The notes under the pieces are model-generated. The model had not been told where the DNA came from and ran no database searches. It saw nothing but the letters and a program-made list of their open reading frames with translations. From positions 1-32,568 of the forward strand of contig WGNK01000037.1 in assembly GCA_016124535.1 (NCBI GenBank): 32,568 nt of DNA. Direction: 5' to 3'. Source of the stretch: Azospirillum sp. GTDB taxonomy: Bacteria > Pseudomonadota > Alphaproteobacteria > Azospirillales > Azospirillaceae. Positions within the stretch are counted from its first letter, which is position 1; every line of letters starts with the position of its first letter. Positions 14,247 to 21,315 of this stretch are shown here, piece after piece. Position numbers and translations under genes: made by a program.

Positions 14247-16226
14247 GTGACCGAGGACCGCGACGATTTTCGCATTCGGCTCGGCCGGATCAAGTCCCGG
14301 ACCATCCGGGTCAAACGGCAACGCGGCTTCGTCGCCCACGTCCTCCAGGCGGCCCACCAAGCGGGGCCGGGCTTCGCCGGCATCGGGCGCCGCGGCACAG
14401 GCTCTTCAGCCTTCGGCCGCGGCCGGGTCGCGACCTGGCAGGCGGAGCGGCTGCTCAGGCGCCGCTCGCGCCGGGTGATCGTGAAAGCGCGCGTGGTACG
14501 CCAGCACGCGGCCACCGCGGCCTTGACCACGCATCTCGCCTATCTGCGCCGCGACGGCGTCACCCGGGACGGCACGCGGGCGGCGCTGTTCGATGCGACC
14601 AGCGACGCGGTCGATGCCGAGGATTTTGCGCGCCGCGGAGCCGACGATCGCCATCATTTTCGCTTCACGGTCTCGCCCGAGGATGCCGCCGCGCTGACCG
14701 ACCTCAAGGCCTATACCCGCGACCTGATCGACCAGATGGCGCGCGACCTCGGCACCAAACTCGATTGGGTCGCGGTCGATCACTGGAACACCGACAACCC
14801 GCACGTCCATGTCGTCTTGCGCGGACGCGCCGACGACGGCGCCGATCTGGTGATCAGCCGCGACTACATCAGCCACGGCATGCGTGCCCGCGCCGCCGAA
14901 CTGGCAACACTCGAACTCGGCCCCCAGAGCGACATCGAACTGCGCAGAAAGCTCGCTGGCGAAGTCGAGGCCGAACACTGGACCCGGCTCGACCGTGCGC
15001 TGCAATCGGCCGCTGGCGACGGCGGTGCGATCGACCTGCGGCCGTCGGCACCAGATCAGCCTTCGGGTTCGCTGCGCAACCTGATGGTCGGCCGGCTGCA
15101 GCGGCTGGAGCGGATGGGGCTCGCTCGCACCATCGGACCGGCGCAATGGCGGCTCAAGGACGGTGCGGAGCCGACTTTGCGCGCGCTCGGGGAGCGCGGC
15201 GACATCGTCCGCACGATCCAGCGGGCATTCACCGCGGCGGGACAAGACCATGGCGTCGCCGACCTCGCGATCCACGACGGCGCCCAGGCGCCCGCCGTGA
15301 CCGGCCGGGTGGTGGACAAGGGCCTCGCCGACGAACTCGTCGGTTCCGCCTATCTGGTGCTCGACGGCACCGACGGCCGCGGCCATTACGTCCGGTTCGC
15401 GGCGCTGGCCGACCTCGACGAGGTCGCGATCGGCGGCATCGTCGCCGTTGGCCCGGCGCGGGCGCGGCCGGCCGACCAAACCATCGCCCAACTCGCCGCC
15501 GCGAATGCCGGCGTCTACCAGCCCGATCGCCACATGGATGAGCTGACCCGCGAGGGCCGCGTCGGCGATCCCGCGGCGATCGTCGAAGCCCATGTCCGTC
15601 GGCTGGAAGCGCTGCGCCGTCGCAAACTGGTCGAACGCAACGCCGACGGCAGCTGGCAGGTCCCGCCTGATCTGCCGGACCGGGTGCGCGTCCAGGACCG
15701 CCAGCGCGGATCCGACACGCAAGTCCAGGTGCTGTCCTCGCTGCCGATCGAACGCCAGGTCACCGCGACCGGGGCGACCTGGCTCGACCGCGAGCTGGTG
15801 GCGCGCGCACCCACCGAGCGCGCTGAGGCCGGGTTCGGCCGCGAACTGGGCGAGGCTCTGCAGGCACGGGCCGAGCACCTGATCGGCGAAGGCTTGGCGC
15901 GCCGGCAAGGGCAGCGGGTGATCCTGGCGCGCGACCCGCTCGACACATTGGAACGGCGCGAGCTCGATGCCACCGCCCGGCGGATCTCGGCCGACACCGG
16001 GCTGACCCACCGGCCGGTCGCCGACGGCGATCGGGTGCGCGGCATCTATCGCCGCCGGCTCGACTTGGTCTCCGGCCGCTTCGCCCTGATCGAGGATGGG
16101 CGCCAGTTCGTGCTGGTGCCGTGGCGGCCGGTGATCGAGCGCGAACTGGGCCGTGAGGTGGCAGGAATGGCGCGGGCCGGCGGCGTGTCCTGGCAGTTGG
16201 GCCGCGACCGCGGGCTCGGGGTCTGA
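14247..16226 (+). CDS. VirD2/TraI-like relaxase (DUF3363)
   Basis: The protein has 659 residues. The N-terminal basic region is followed by a possible catalytic tyrosine in THLAYLRRDGVTRDG and by the relaxase histidine triad HWNTDNPHVHV (H179, H186, H188; D183 nearby). Residues from about 270 onward are the DUF3363 region, including RLERMGLARTIGPAQWRLKD, LDGTDGRGHYVRF and, near the end, LVSGRFALIEDGRQFVLVPW. It nicks oriT, stays covalently bound to the strand and pilots it into the recipient. The start is a GTG at 14247 directly after the presumed oriT. No symbol is given because naming differs between families. Confidence 0.88.
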   Translation: MTEDRDDFRIRLGRIKSRTIRVKRQRGFVAHVLQAAHQAGPGFAGIGRRGTGSSAFGRGRVATWQAERLLRRRSRRVIVKARVVRQHAATAALTTHLAYLRRDGVTRDGTRAALFDATSDAVDAEDFARRGADDRHHFRFTVSPEDAAALTDLKAYTRDLIDQMARDLGTKLDWVAVDHWNTDNPHVHVVLRGRADDGADLVISRDYISHGMRARAAELATLELGPQSDIELRRKLAGEVEAEHWTRLDRALQSAAGDGGAIDLRPSAPDQPSGSLRNLMVGRLQRLERMGLARTIGPAQWRLKDGAEPTLRALGERGDIVRTIQRAFTAAGQDHGVADLAIHDGAQAPAVTGRVVDKGLADELVGSAYLVLDGTDGRGHYVRFAALADLDEVAIGGIVAVGPARARPADQTIAQLAAANAGVYQPDRHMDELTREGRVGDPAAIVEAHVRRLEALRRRKLVERNADGSWQVPPDLPDRVRVQDRQRGSDTQVQVLSSLPIERQVTATGATWLDRELVARAPTERAEAGFGRELGEALQARAEHLIGEGLARRQGQRVILARDPLDTLERRELDATARRISADTGLTHRPVADGDRVRGIYRRRLDLVSGRFALIEDGRQFVLVPWRPVIERELGREVAGMARAGGVSWQLGRDRGLGV

Positions 16227-16414
16227 GTCGCCGCCCAATTTCGCGCGCCGCCGTTGCTCTTGGATATTTGGCCGTACCCCATCCTGCGCCGGAATTTGTC
16301 TTTGCACGACTGAGCTTTGTTTTTCTGGACTTGGCCGATTTCCAAGGATTAGAGCGGTTTCTCGGGCAGTTTCCGCTGCCCAATTCCGGGCCAAAGCCGG
16401 AGGACCAGACGCCG
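16227..16414 (+). other. Gap between relaxase and traG, weak hairpin only
   Basis: There is no separate gene. A GGGCAG/CTGCCC hairpin (16364-16381) lies before the traG ribosome-binding site. The traG frame is open through part of this gap, but conservation starts at 16415. Confidence 0.35.
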
Positions 16415-18415
16415 ATGAACGCCGGGCGCATCCTGTGGGGCCAGATGAGCTTGGCCGTGCTGCTGGTGGTTGCCGGCCTCACGGTCGGCACGGAGTGGAC
16501 GGCCTGGCGTCTGGGCTTCCAGCCGGAACTCGGGCCGCCCTGGTTCGAGGCGTTCGGCTGGCCGGTCTATCCGCCGGCCCATGTTCTGCTGTGGTGGTAC
16601 CAGTTCGACGCCTACGCCCCGCTGGTGTTCCTCGAAGGGGGAGCGATGGCGGCGGCCGGCGGCATCGCCGCGGTCGCGTCCTCGATCGCGCTCTCGGTGT
16701 GGCGAGCACGCGAGGCCAAACGGGTCACCACCTACGGCTCGGCCCGCTGGGCGACGACGGCGGAGATCGAAGTCGCCGGGTTGCTCGGGCAAGCCGGCGT
16801 CGTGCTCGGTCGCCATCGCAGCCGCGAGCTTCGCCACGACGGCCCGGAGCACGTGATGGCGTTCGCGCCGACCCGCAGCGGCAAGGGCGTCGGGCTGGTG
16901 GTGCCGACGCTCTTGACTTGGCCGGCCTCGGCGATCGTCCACGACATCAAGGGCGAGAACTGGCAACTCACCGCCGCCTGGCGCAGCCGGTTCAGCCACT
17001 GCCTCAAGTTCGATCCCACCGACCCGCGTTCGGCCGCCTACAACCCCCTGCTCGAAGTCCGCCGTGGTGCGGGCGAGGTGCGCGACGTCCAGAACATCGC
17101 CGACGTGCTGGTCGACCCCGAGGGTTCGATCGAGCGCCGCAACCATTGGGAAAAAAACAGCCACGCGCTGCTGGTCGGCGCCATCCTCCACGTCCTCTAC
17201 GCCGAGCCGGACAAGACGCTCGCCGGGGTGGCGCGCTTCCTGTCCGATCCGGCGCAGCCGATCGAGCAGACCCTGCTGCGGATGATGCGCACGCCGCATC
17301 TGGGCACCGGCCAAGTCCACCCTGTCGTCGCGGCGACCGCGCGCGAGTTGCTCAACAAGAGCGAGAACGAGCGCTCCGGCGTGTTGTCGACTGCGGTGTC
17401 GTTCCTCGGGCTCTACCGCGATCCCGTCGTAGCCCAGGTGACCAGCCGTTGCGACTGGCGCATCGCCGACCTGGTCGAGGGGCCGCATCCGGTCAGCCTC
17501 TACCTGGTGGTGCCGCCGTCCGACATCAGCCGGACCAAACCGCTGATCCGCCTGGTGCTGAACCAGGTCGGCCGGCGGCTGACCGAGAACCTCGCCGCCG
17601 CCGGTCAGCGTCACCGGTTGCTGCTGATGCTGGACGAGTTCCCGGCGCTGGGACGGCTCGACTTCTTCGAGAGCGCGCTCGCCTTCATGGCCGGCTACGG
17701 CTTGCGCGCCTTCCTGGTCGCCCAGAGCCTGAACCAGATCGAGAAGGCGTACGGCCCCAACAACGCGATCCTCGACAACTGCCACGTCCGCATCGCGTTC
17801 GCCACCAACGACGAACGTACGGCGCGCCGCATCAGCGACAGCCTCGGCACCGCGACCGAACTGCGCGCCATGCGCAACTACGCCGGCCACCGGCTGGCGC
17901 CGTGGCTGTCGCACCTGATGATCAGCCGCCAGGAGATGGCGCGCCCGCTGTTGACCCCCGGCGAGGTCATGCAGCTGCCGCCCGCGGACGCGATCGTCAT
18001 GGTCTCCGGGCTGCCGCCGATCCGCGCCCAAAAACTGCGCTACTACCAGGACCGCACGCTCGCCGTACGCGTCTCCGCACCGCCGGTCCTGAACGATGGA
18101 CCCTACCACGACCGGCCGCCGCGGCGACCAGACGACTGGACGGGGCTCGCCATTCCCTCGCTGGCGAAGATTGACGCCACGGTGATCGACGACGCTGGCG
18201 ACGACGCCAATGGCGGCATCCGCCGCGAACCCGAGCTGCCCGAACACGAGGAGATCGTGTTTGAGCCCGAACCCGCGCCGTCCGAGTTCGCGCTGCTCGA
18301 CGACGCCGAGGCTGACGACGACACCGCGCCGCGCGCTCGGGTGATCGACCGCATGGCCGCGGTCACTCGCGCCGCGGTGGTCGATCGCGGCGATCCGATG
18401 CTGCCGCTCTTGTGA
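16415..18415 (+). CDS. traG: Type IV coupling protein TraG
   Basis: The protein has 666 residues. Two membrane segments at about 11-27 and 68-90 are followed by the cytoplasmic ATPase with Walker A APTRSGKG (151-158), the strand SAIVHDIKGENW and Walker B LLLMLDEFPALG, then FLVAQSLNQIEKAYG and RIAFATNDERTARRIS. The tail is acidic (EPEPAPSEF...DDAEADDD). TraG/VirD4 proteins hand the relaxase-DNA complex to the secretion channel at the inner membrane. I chose ATG 16415 with GGAGGA about 10 bases upstream. The copG-like gene follows after 11 bases. Confidence 0.93.
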   Translation: MNAGRILWGQMSLAVLLVVAGLTVGTEWTAWRLGFQPELGPPWFEAFGWPVYPPAHVLLWWYQFDAYAPLVFLEGGAMAAAGGIAAVASSIALSVWRAREAKRVTTYGSARWATTAEIEVAGLLGQAGVVLGRHRSRELRHDGPEHVMAFAPTRSGKGVGLVVPTLLTWPASAIVHDIKGENWQLTAAWRSRFSHCLKFDPTDPRSAAYNPLLEVRRGAGEVRDVQNIADVLVDPEGSIERRNHWEKNSHALLVGAILHVLYAEPDKTLAGVARFLSDPAQPIEQTLLRMMRTPHLGTGQVHPVVAATARELLNKSENERSGVLSTAVSFLGLYRDPVVAQVTSRCDWRIADLVEGPHPVSLYLVVPPSDISRTKPLIRLVLNQVGRRLTENLAAAGQRHRLLLMLDEFPALGRLDFFESALAFMAGYGLRAFLVAQSLNQIEKAYGPNNAILDNCHVRIAFATNDERTARRISDSLGTATELRAMRNYAGHRLAPWLSHLMISRQEMARPLLTPGEVMQLPPADAIVMVSGLPPIRAQKLRYYQDRTLAVRVSAPPVLNDGPYHDRPPRRPDDWTGLAIPSLAKIDATVIDDAGDDANGGIRREPELPEHEEIVFEPEPAPSEFALLDDAEADDDTAPRARVIDRMAAVTRAAVVDRGDPMLPLL

Positions 18416-18426
18416 GGACGGCACCC

Positions 18427-18879
18427 ATGAAGCCTCGCCTCAACGTCTATTTCGAGCCCGCGCTGATGGAGAGCCTGGCCGCCCTCGCTGCCCAGCGCCG
18501 GCTCAGCCGGTCGTCGATCGTCGAGGCGGCACTGGCGTCCTTCCTGTCGCCCGACGCCGCCGATCGGCGCGAAGCCGCCTTCGTGCGCCGGCTCGACCGC
18601 ATCTCGCGCCAGATCGAGCGGCTGGAGCGCGACACCGGGATCGCGGTCGAGACGCTCGCCCTGTTCGTCCAGTTCTTCCTGTCGGTCACGCCCCCGGTCC
18701 CCGAAGGTCGCCAGGACGCCGCCCGCGCGCTGGGCAACAAACGCTACCAGGATTTCGTCGAGAGTCTGGGCCGGCGCTTGGCCCAGGGCCGCAGCCTGAT
18801 CCGCGAGGTCTCCGAGGAACTCTACCCGGAATCCCGGGCGACGATCGACGACGAGGGCGACCATGCCGGACACGCATGA
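18427..18879 (+). CDS. CopG-family ribbon-helix-helix protein
   Basis: The protein has 150 residues. The N-terminal ribbon-helix-helix reads KPRLNVYFEPALMESLAALA, then RRLSRSSIVEAALASFL. The rest is helical with a coiled-coil-like segment (RRLDRISRQIERLERDTGIA) and LALFVQFFLSVTPP, ending near RYQDFVESLGRRLAQG. It has this position, between traG and trbB, in most related elements, where it is presumed to regulate the trb operon. I chose ATG 18427 after GAGGA; a GTG at 18412 overlaps the traG stop. The end overlaps trbB by 17 bases. Confidence 0.85.
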   Translation: MKPRLNVYFEPALMESLAALAAQRRLSRSSIVEAALASFLSPDAADRREAAFVRRLDRISRQIERLERDTGIAVETLALFVQFFLSVTPPVPEGRQDAARALGNKRYQDFVESLGRRLAQGRSLIREVSEELYPESRATIDDEGDHAGHA

Positions 18880-19885
18880 ACTGCCGCCGATCGCCGAGAC
18901 CACGGCGCGCCACAGCCGGATGCTGCTGACCGCGTTCGGACCGGTGATCGCCAGCCTGATCGAGGAGCCGCTGGTCACCGACGTGCTCTTGAACCCGGAC
19001 GGGACGCTGTGGGTCGGCCGCCAGGGCGAGGGCTTGCGCTTCACCGGCACCACGATTGCGGCCGGCGATGCCGACCGCATCGTCCGCCTGGTCGCCAGCG
19101 CCAACGGCATCGAGGCGCACGCGCGCAACCCGGATTTCCTGGCGTCCTTGCCGCGCGAGGTGGGGGCCGGCGCCCGCTTCAAGGGCCTGCTGCCGCCGCT
19201 GGTCGCAGCCCCCGCTTTCGCCATCCGCAAGCCGGCGGCCCGCGTGTTCACGCTCGCCGACTATGTCGCGGCCGGCATCGCCACCGCCGACCAGGCGGCC
19301 GTGCTCGACGCCGCGGTGCGGCGCCGGCTCAACATCCTGGTTGCCGGCGGTACCGGCTCGGGCAAGACCACGCTCGCCAATGCCTTGCTGGCGGTGGTCG
19401 GCACCCAGAACGAACGGGTGCTGATCCTGGAAGAGAAGGAGGAGTTGCAGTGCGCCGCGGCCGACGTGGTGGCGCTGCGCACGGTGCCGGGGGTGCGGTC
19501 GCTGTGCCACCTGGTGCGCGCCGCGATGCATTTCTTCCCGCAGCGGATCGTGGTCGGCGAGATTCTGGGCGCCGAGGCGCTCGACCTGCTCAAAGCCTGG
19601 AACAGCGGCCATCCCGGCGGGGTTTCGACCATCCACGCCAATTCGACCGCAGGGGCGCTGACCAAGCTGGTTCAGTTCGTTCAGGAGGTGGTGGTCCAGC
19701 CGTCGCGCGAGCTGATCGCCGAGGCGGTCGACCTGGTGGTGTTCATCACGGTGCGTAACGGCGTGCGCCGGCTGCGCGCGATCTCGGCGGTCAGGGGCAT
19801 CGGGCCGGCCGGCTGGGACCTGCGGCCGGTCGCCACCGTCGGCGACCTGCCGCAGCCGGAATTCGGCGAGGAGGAAGAGTCATGA
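18863..19885 (+). CDS. trbB: TrbB, VirB11-type secretion ATPase
   Basis: The protein has 340 residues. Walker A is GGTGSGKT (162-169), followed by LILEEKEELQCAAADVVALR (Asp-box region), the Walker B-like RIVVGEILGAEALDLLKAW and the His box GHPGGVSTIHANS. It is a hexameric ATPase at the base of the mating channel. Compared with the family form I know (ILEDT/ARELQ, GEVRGAEAL), two usually conserved positions differ: ED to EE, and the Arg of GEVRG replaced by Leu. The rest is intact, so activity is probable but not certain. It overlaps the copG-like gene and trbC. Confidence 0.92.
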   Translation: MPDTHELPPIAETTARHSRMLLTAFGPVIASLIEEPLVTDVLLNPDGTLWVGRQGEGLRFTGTTIAAGDADRIVRLVASANGIEAHARNPDFLASLPREVGAGARFKGLLPPLVAAPAFAIRKPAARVFTLADYVAAGIATADQAAVLDAAVRRRLNILVAGGTGSGKTTLANALLAVVGTQNERVLILEEKEELQCAAADVVALRTVPGVRSLCHLVRAAMHFFPQRIVVGEILGAEALDLLKAWNSGHPGGVSTIHANSTAGALTKLVQFVQEVVVQPSRELIAEAVDLVVFITVRNGVRRLRAISAVRGIGPAGWDLRPVATVGDLPQPEFGEEEES

Positions 19886-20217
19886 ACAATCCGATCGTTG
19901 CGGGTCGGCGGCTGCTCGCCGCGGGCAGGACCGCGATAGCGTTCGCGTTGCTGCTGCCGGGCGCGGCGCATGCGGCCGGCTCCGGCATGCCGTGGGAGCA
20001 ACCATTGCAGCAGATACTGGACTCGGTCCAGGGGCCGGTCGCCAAGATCATCGCGGTGCTGATCATCATCTCGACCGGGCTGACTTTGGCGTTCGGCGAG
20101 ACCTCGGGCGGCTTCCGCCGGCTGATCCAGCTGGTGTTCTTCATCTCGATCGCCTTTGCCGCATCGAGCTTCTTCCTGACCTTCTTCGGCTACAGCGGCG
20201 GAGCGCTGGTCCGATGA
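19882..20217 (+). CDS. trbC: TrbC, VirB2-type pilin
   Basis: The protein has 111 residues. A long signal peptide has a likely cut after AHA near residue 31. Two membrane helices follow at about 53-71 and 82-103 with the FGETSGGFRR turn between them, as expected for conjugative pilins. Proteins of this family are processed by TraF and polymerise into the pilus. The start overlaps trbB (ATGA) and the end overlaps trbD (ATGA). Confidence 0.88.
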   Translation: MNNPIVAGRRLLAAGRTAIAFALLLPGAAHAAGSGMPWEQPLQQILDSVQGPVAKIIAVLIIISTGLTLAFGETSGGFRRLIQLVFFISIAFAASSFFLTFFGYSGGALVR

Positions 20218-20489
20218 TCGCGCGCTCTGGCGAGACCATCCCCGGCTTCGAGGTGCCGCTGCATCGCGCCCTGACCGAGCCGGTCCTGCTCGGCGGTGCG
20301 CCGCGCGGTGTGGCGATCTTCATCGGCACCATGGCCGCTGCGGTCGGGCTCGGCCTCCAGCTCTGGCTCGCCGGCTTGCTGATCTGGGGCATCGGTCACG
20401 CCGCTGCGGTGCGCGCCGCCGGTTTCGACCCCCAGTTTCCGGAAGTGCTCGCCCGTCACCTGCGCCACCGTGCCTGGCTGGATGCCTGA
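20214..20489 (+). CDS. trbD: TrbD, VirB3-type inner-membrane protein
   Basis: The protein has 91 residues. The N-terminal motif GFEVPLHRALTEPVLLGGAPR is typical of TrbD, followed by a hydrophobic hairpin (33-60) and a cytoplasmic tail ending HRAWLDA. It anchors the TrbE ATPase at the membrane. It overlaps trbC by ATGA. In intact operons trbE starts at once; here a 39-base copy of the trbE start follows but leads nowhere, because a toxin-antitoxin cassette intervenes. Confidence 0.88.
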   Translation: MIARSGETIPGFEVPLHRALTEPVLLGGAPRGVAIFIGTMAAAVGLGLQLWLAGLLIWGIGHAAAVRAAGFDPQFPEVLARHLRHRAWLDA

Positions 20490-20532
20490 AGCGATGATGA
20501 ACCTCGCCGAATATCGCCGCCGCCCCGACCGG
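20467..20532 (+). repeat. Duplicated trbD-trbE junction, left copy
   Basis: Bases 20494-20532 match the true trbE start (21316-21354) at 35 of 39 positions, with three of four differences being C/T changes. The similarity extends, more weakly, back over the last 9 codons of trbD and its TGA. The right copy (21289-21354) therefore looks like a diverged trbD tail plus the trbE start. The left copy reads MMNLAEYRRRPDR and then loses all trbE homology. Confidence 0.75.
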
Positions 20533-20574
20533 CAACTTGCTCCGGGCAAACCGTCCTTTCGGGCGTGCGCGTCC

Positions 20575-20871
20575 TCACGCCTCCAGGGCCTGCAGCACCG
20601 CTTCGGGGCGGCGGTCGATCACCGTCAACAGGACGCGCGCCGCTCCTTCCGGTCGGCGGTGACCACGCTCCCAGTTCTGCAGCGTGCCGAGCGGGAAGCC
20701 GAAGGTACGGGCAAACTCGCTTTGCGACATGCCGAGCCGGCCGCGGATCGCCTTCACGTCTACCGCTTCGGGAACCATCACGACATGGTGGCGGACCCCG
20801 GTTGCTTCGCCGCGGGCATCCGCCAGGGCCTCTTCCAGGGATTCGATGATCTGCTCGCCGATCTCGCTCAT
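20575..20871 (-). CDS. XRE-family antitoxin (HigA/NadS-like)
   Basis: The protein has 98 residues. A helix-turn-helix occupies about residues 38-83: VKAIRGRLGMSQSEFARTFG, then FPLGTLQNWERGHRRPEGAA. The N-terminal 30 residues are acidic and helical (EQIIESLEEALADARGE) and are a likely toxin-binding region. It overlaps the upstream toxin gene by ATGA, giving the toxin-first order of higBA-like operons. It probably neutralises the toxin and represses the operon. The pair lies antisense to the trb operon. Confidence 0.82.
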   Translation of the reverse strand: MSEIGEQIIESLEEALADARGEATGVRHHVVMVPEAVDVKAIRGRLGMSQSEFARTFGFPLGTLQNWERGHRRPEGAARVLLTVIDRRPEAVLQALEA

Positions 20872-21221
20872 CGCCGTCGTTGCTCCACAAAGTCAGACAC
20901 CAGGCCCGCGATCCGCCGCTTCTGGTCTGCCGAGAGGTCGTCGGCCGCGCCCTTGGCATACGCCAGCAGCAACAACACGGGCAGCGTGTCGTCATGATAA
21001 TAGTAGATCACCCGGGCGCCGCCGCGCTTGCCCATCCCCGGCCGCTGCCAGCGCAGCTTGCGTACGCCGCCGGTGCCCTCGATCACCGCACCCGCAGTCG
21101 GATGGCGCGCAATGGTGTCGATCAGCGCCGCGATCTCGTCCTCCCCCAGCACCGCCGTTGCCGAACGCCGGAACGCGGTGGTTTCGCTGACGGTGATCGG
21201 CCGGGTGCTCATGCCATCCAT
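20868..21221 (-). CDS. RelE/HigB-like toxin
   Basis: The protein has 117 residues, or 114 if the second methionine (MSTRPITV) is used. It resembles the RelE/HigB branch of ribosome-dependent mRNA interferases: a segment GAVIEGTGGVRKLRWQRPG, then GKRGGARVIYYYHDDTLPVLLLLAYAK (in part) and a C-terminal basic helix with VSDFVEQRRR. The Gly-Lys-Arg-Gly-Gly-Ala-Arg-Val-Ile-Tyr-Tyr strand is characteristic. It is the first gene of the pair. Its promoter would lie in 21222-21290, inside the interrupted trbD-trbE junction. A role in retaining the element is inferred. Confidence 0.82.
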   Translation of the reverse strand: MDGMSTRPITVSETTAFRRSATAVLGEDEIAALIDTIARHPTAGAVIEGTGGVRKLRWQRPGMGKRGGARVIYYYHDDTLPVLLLLAYAKGAADDLSADQKRRIAGLVSDFVEQRRR

Positions 21222-21315
21222 GATATGGGCAGCGGCGGGTATCGGTCAATGACCGATATTCCGGGTTCCGGGTTTACTCAGACCCGCCCTCCTGCCGGGC
21301 TGGGGGTGTGAGGCC

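Noticed and set aside
14406..16394. 662-codon minus-strand frame opposite the relaxase gene
   Set aside because: It is a shadow of the relaxase, which has the HUH histidine motif; no family features are seen on the other strand.
20494..20997. Open frame from the left trbE start copy through the TA genes
   Set aside because: Only the first 13 codons are trbE; the rest is antisense to the toxin-antitoxin pair and has no features of its own.
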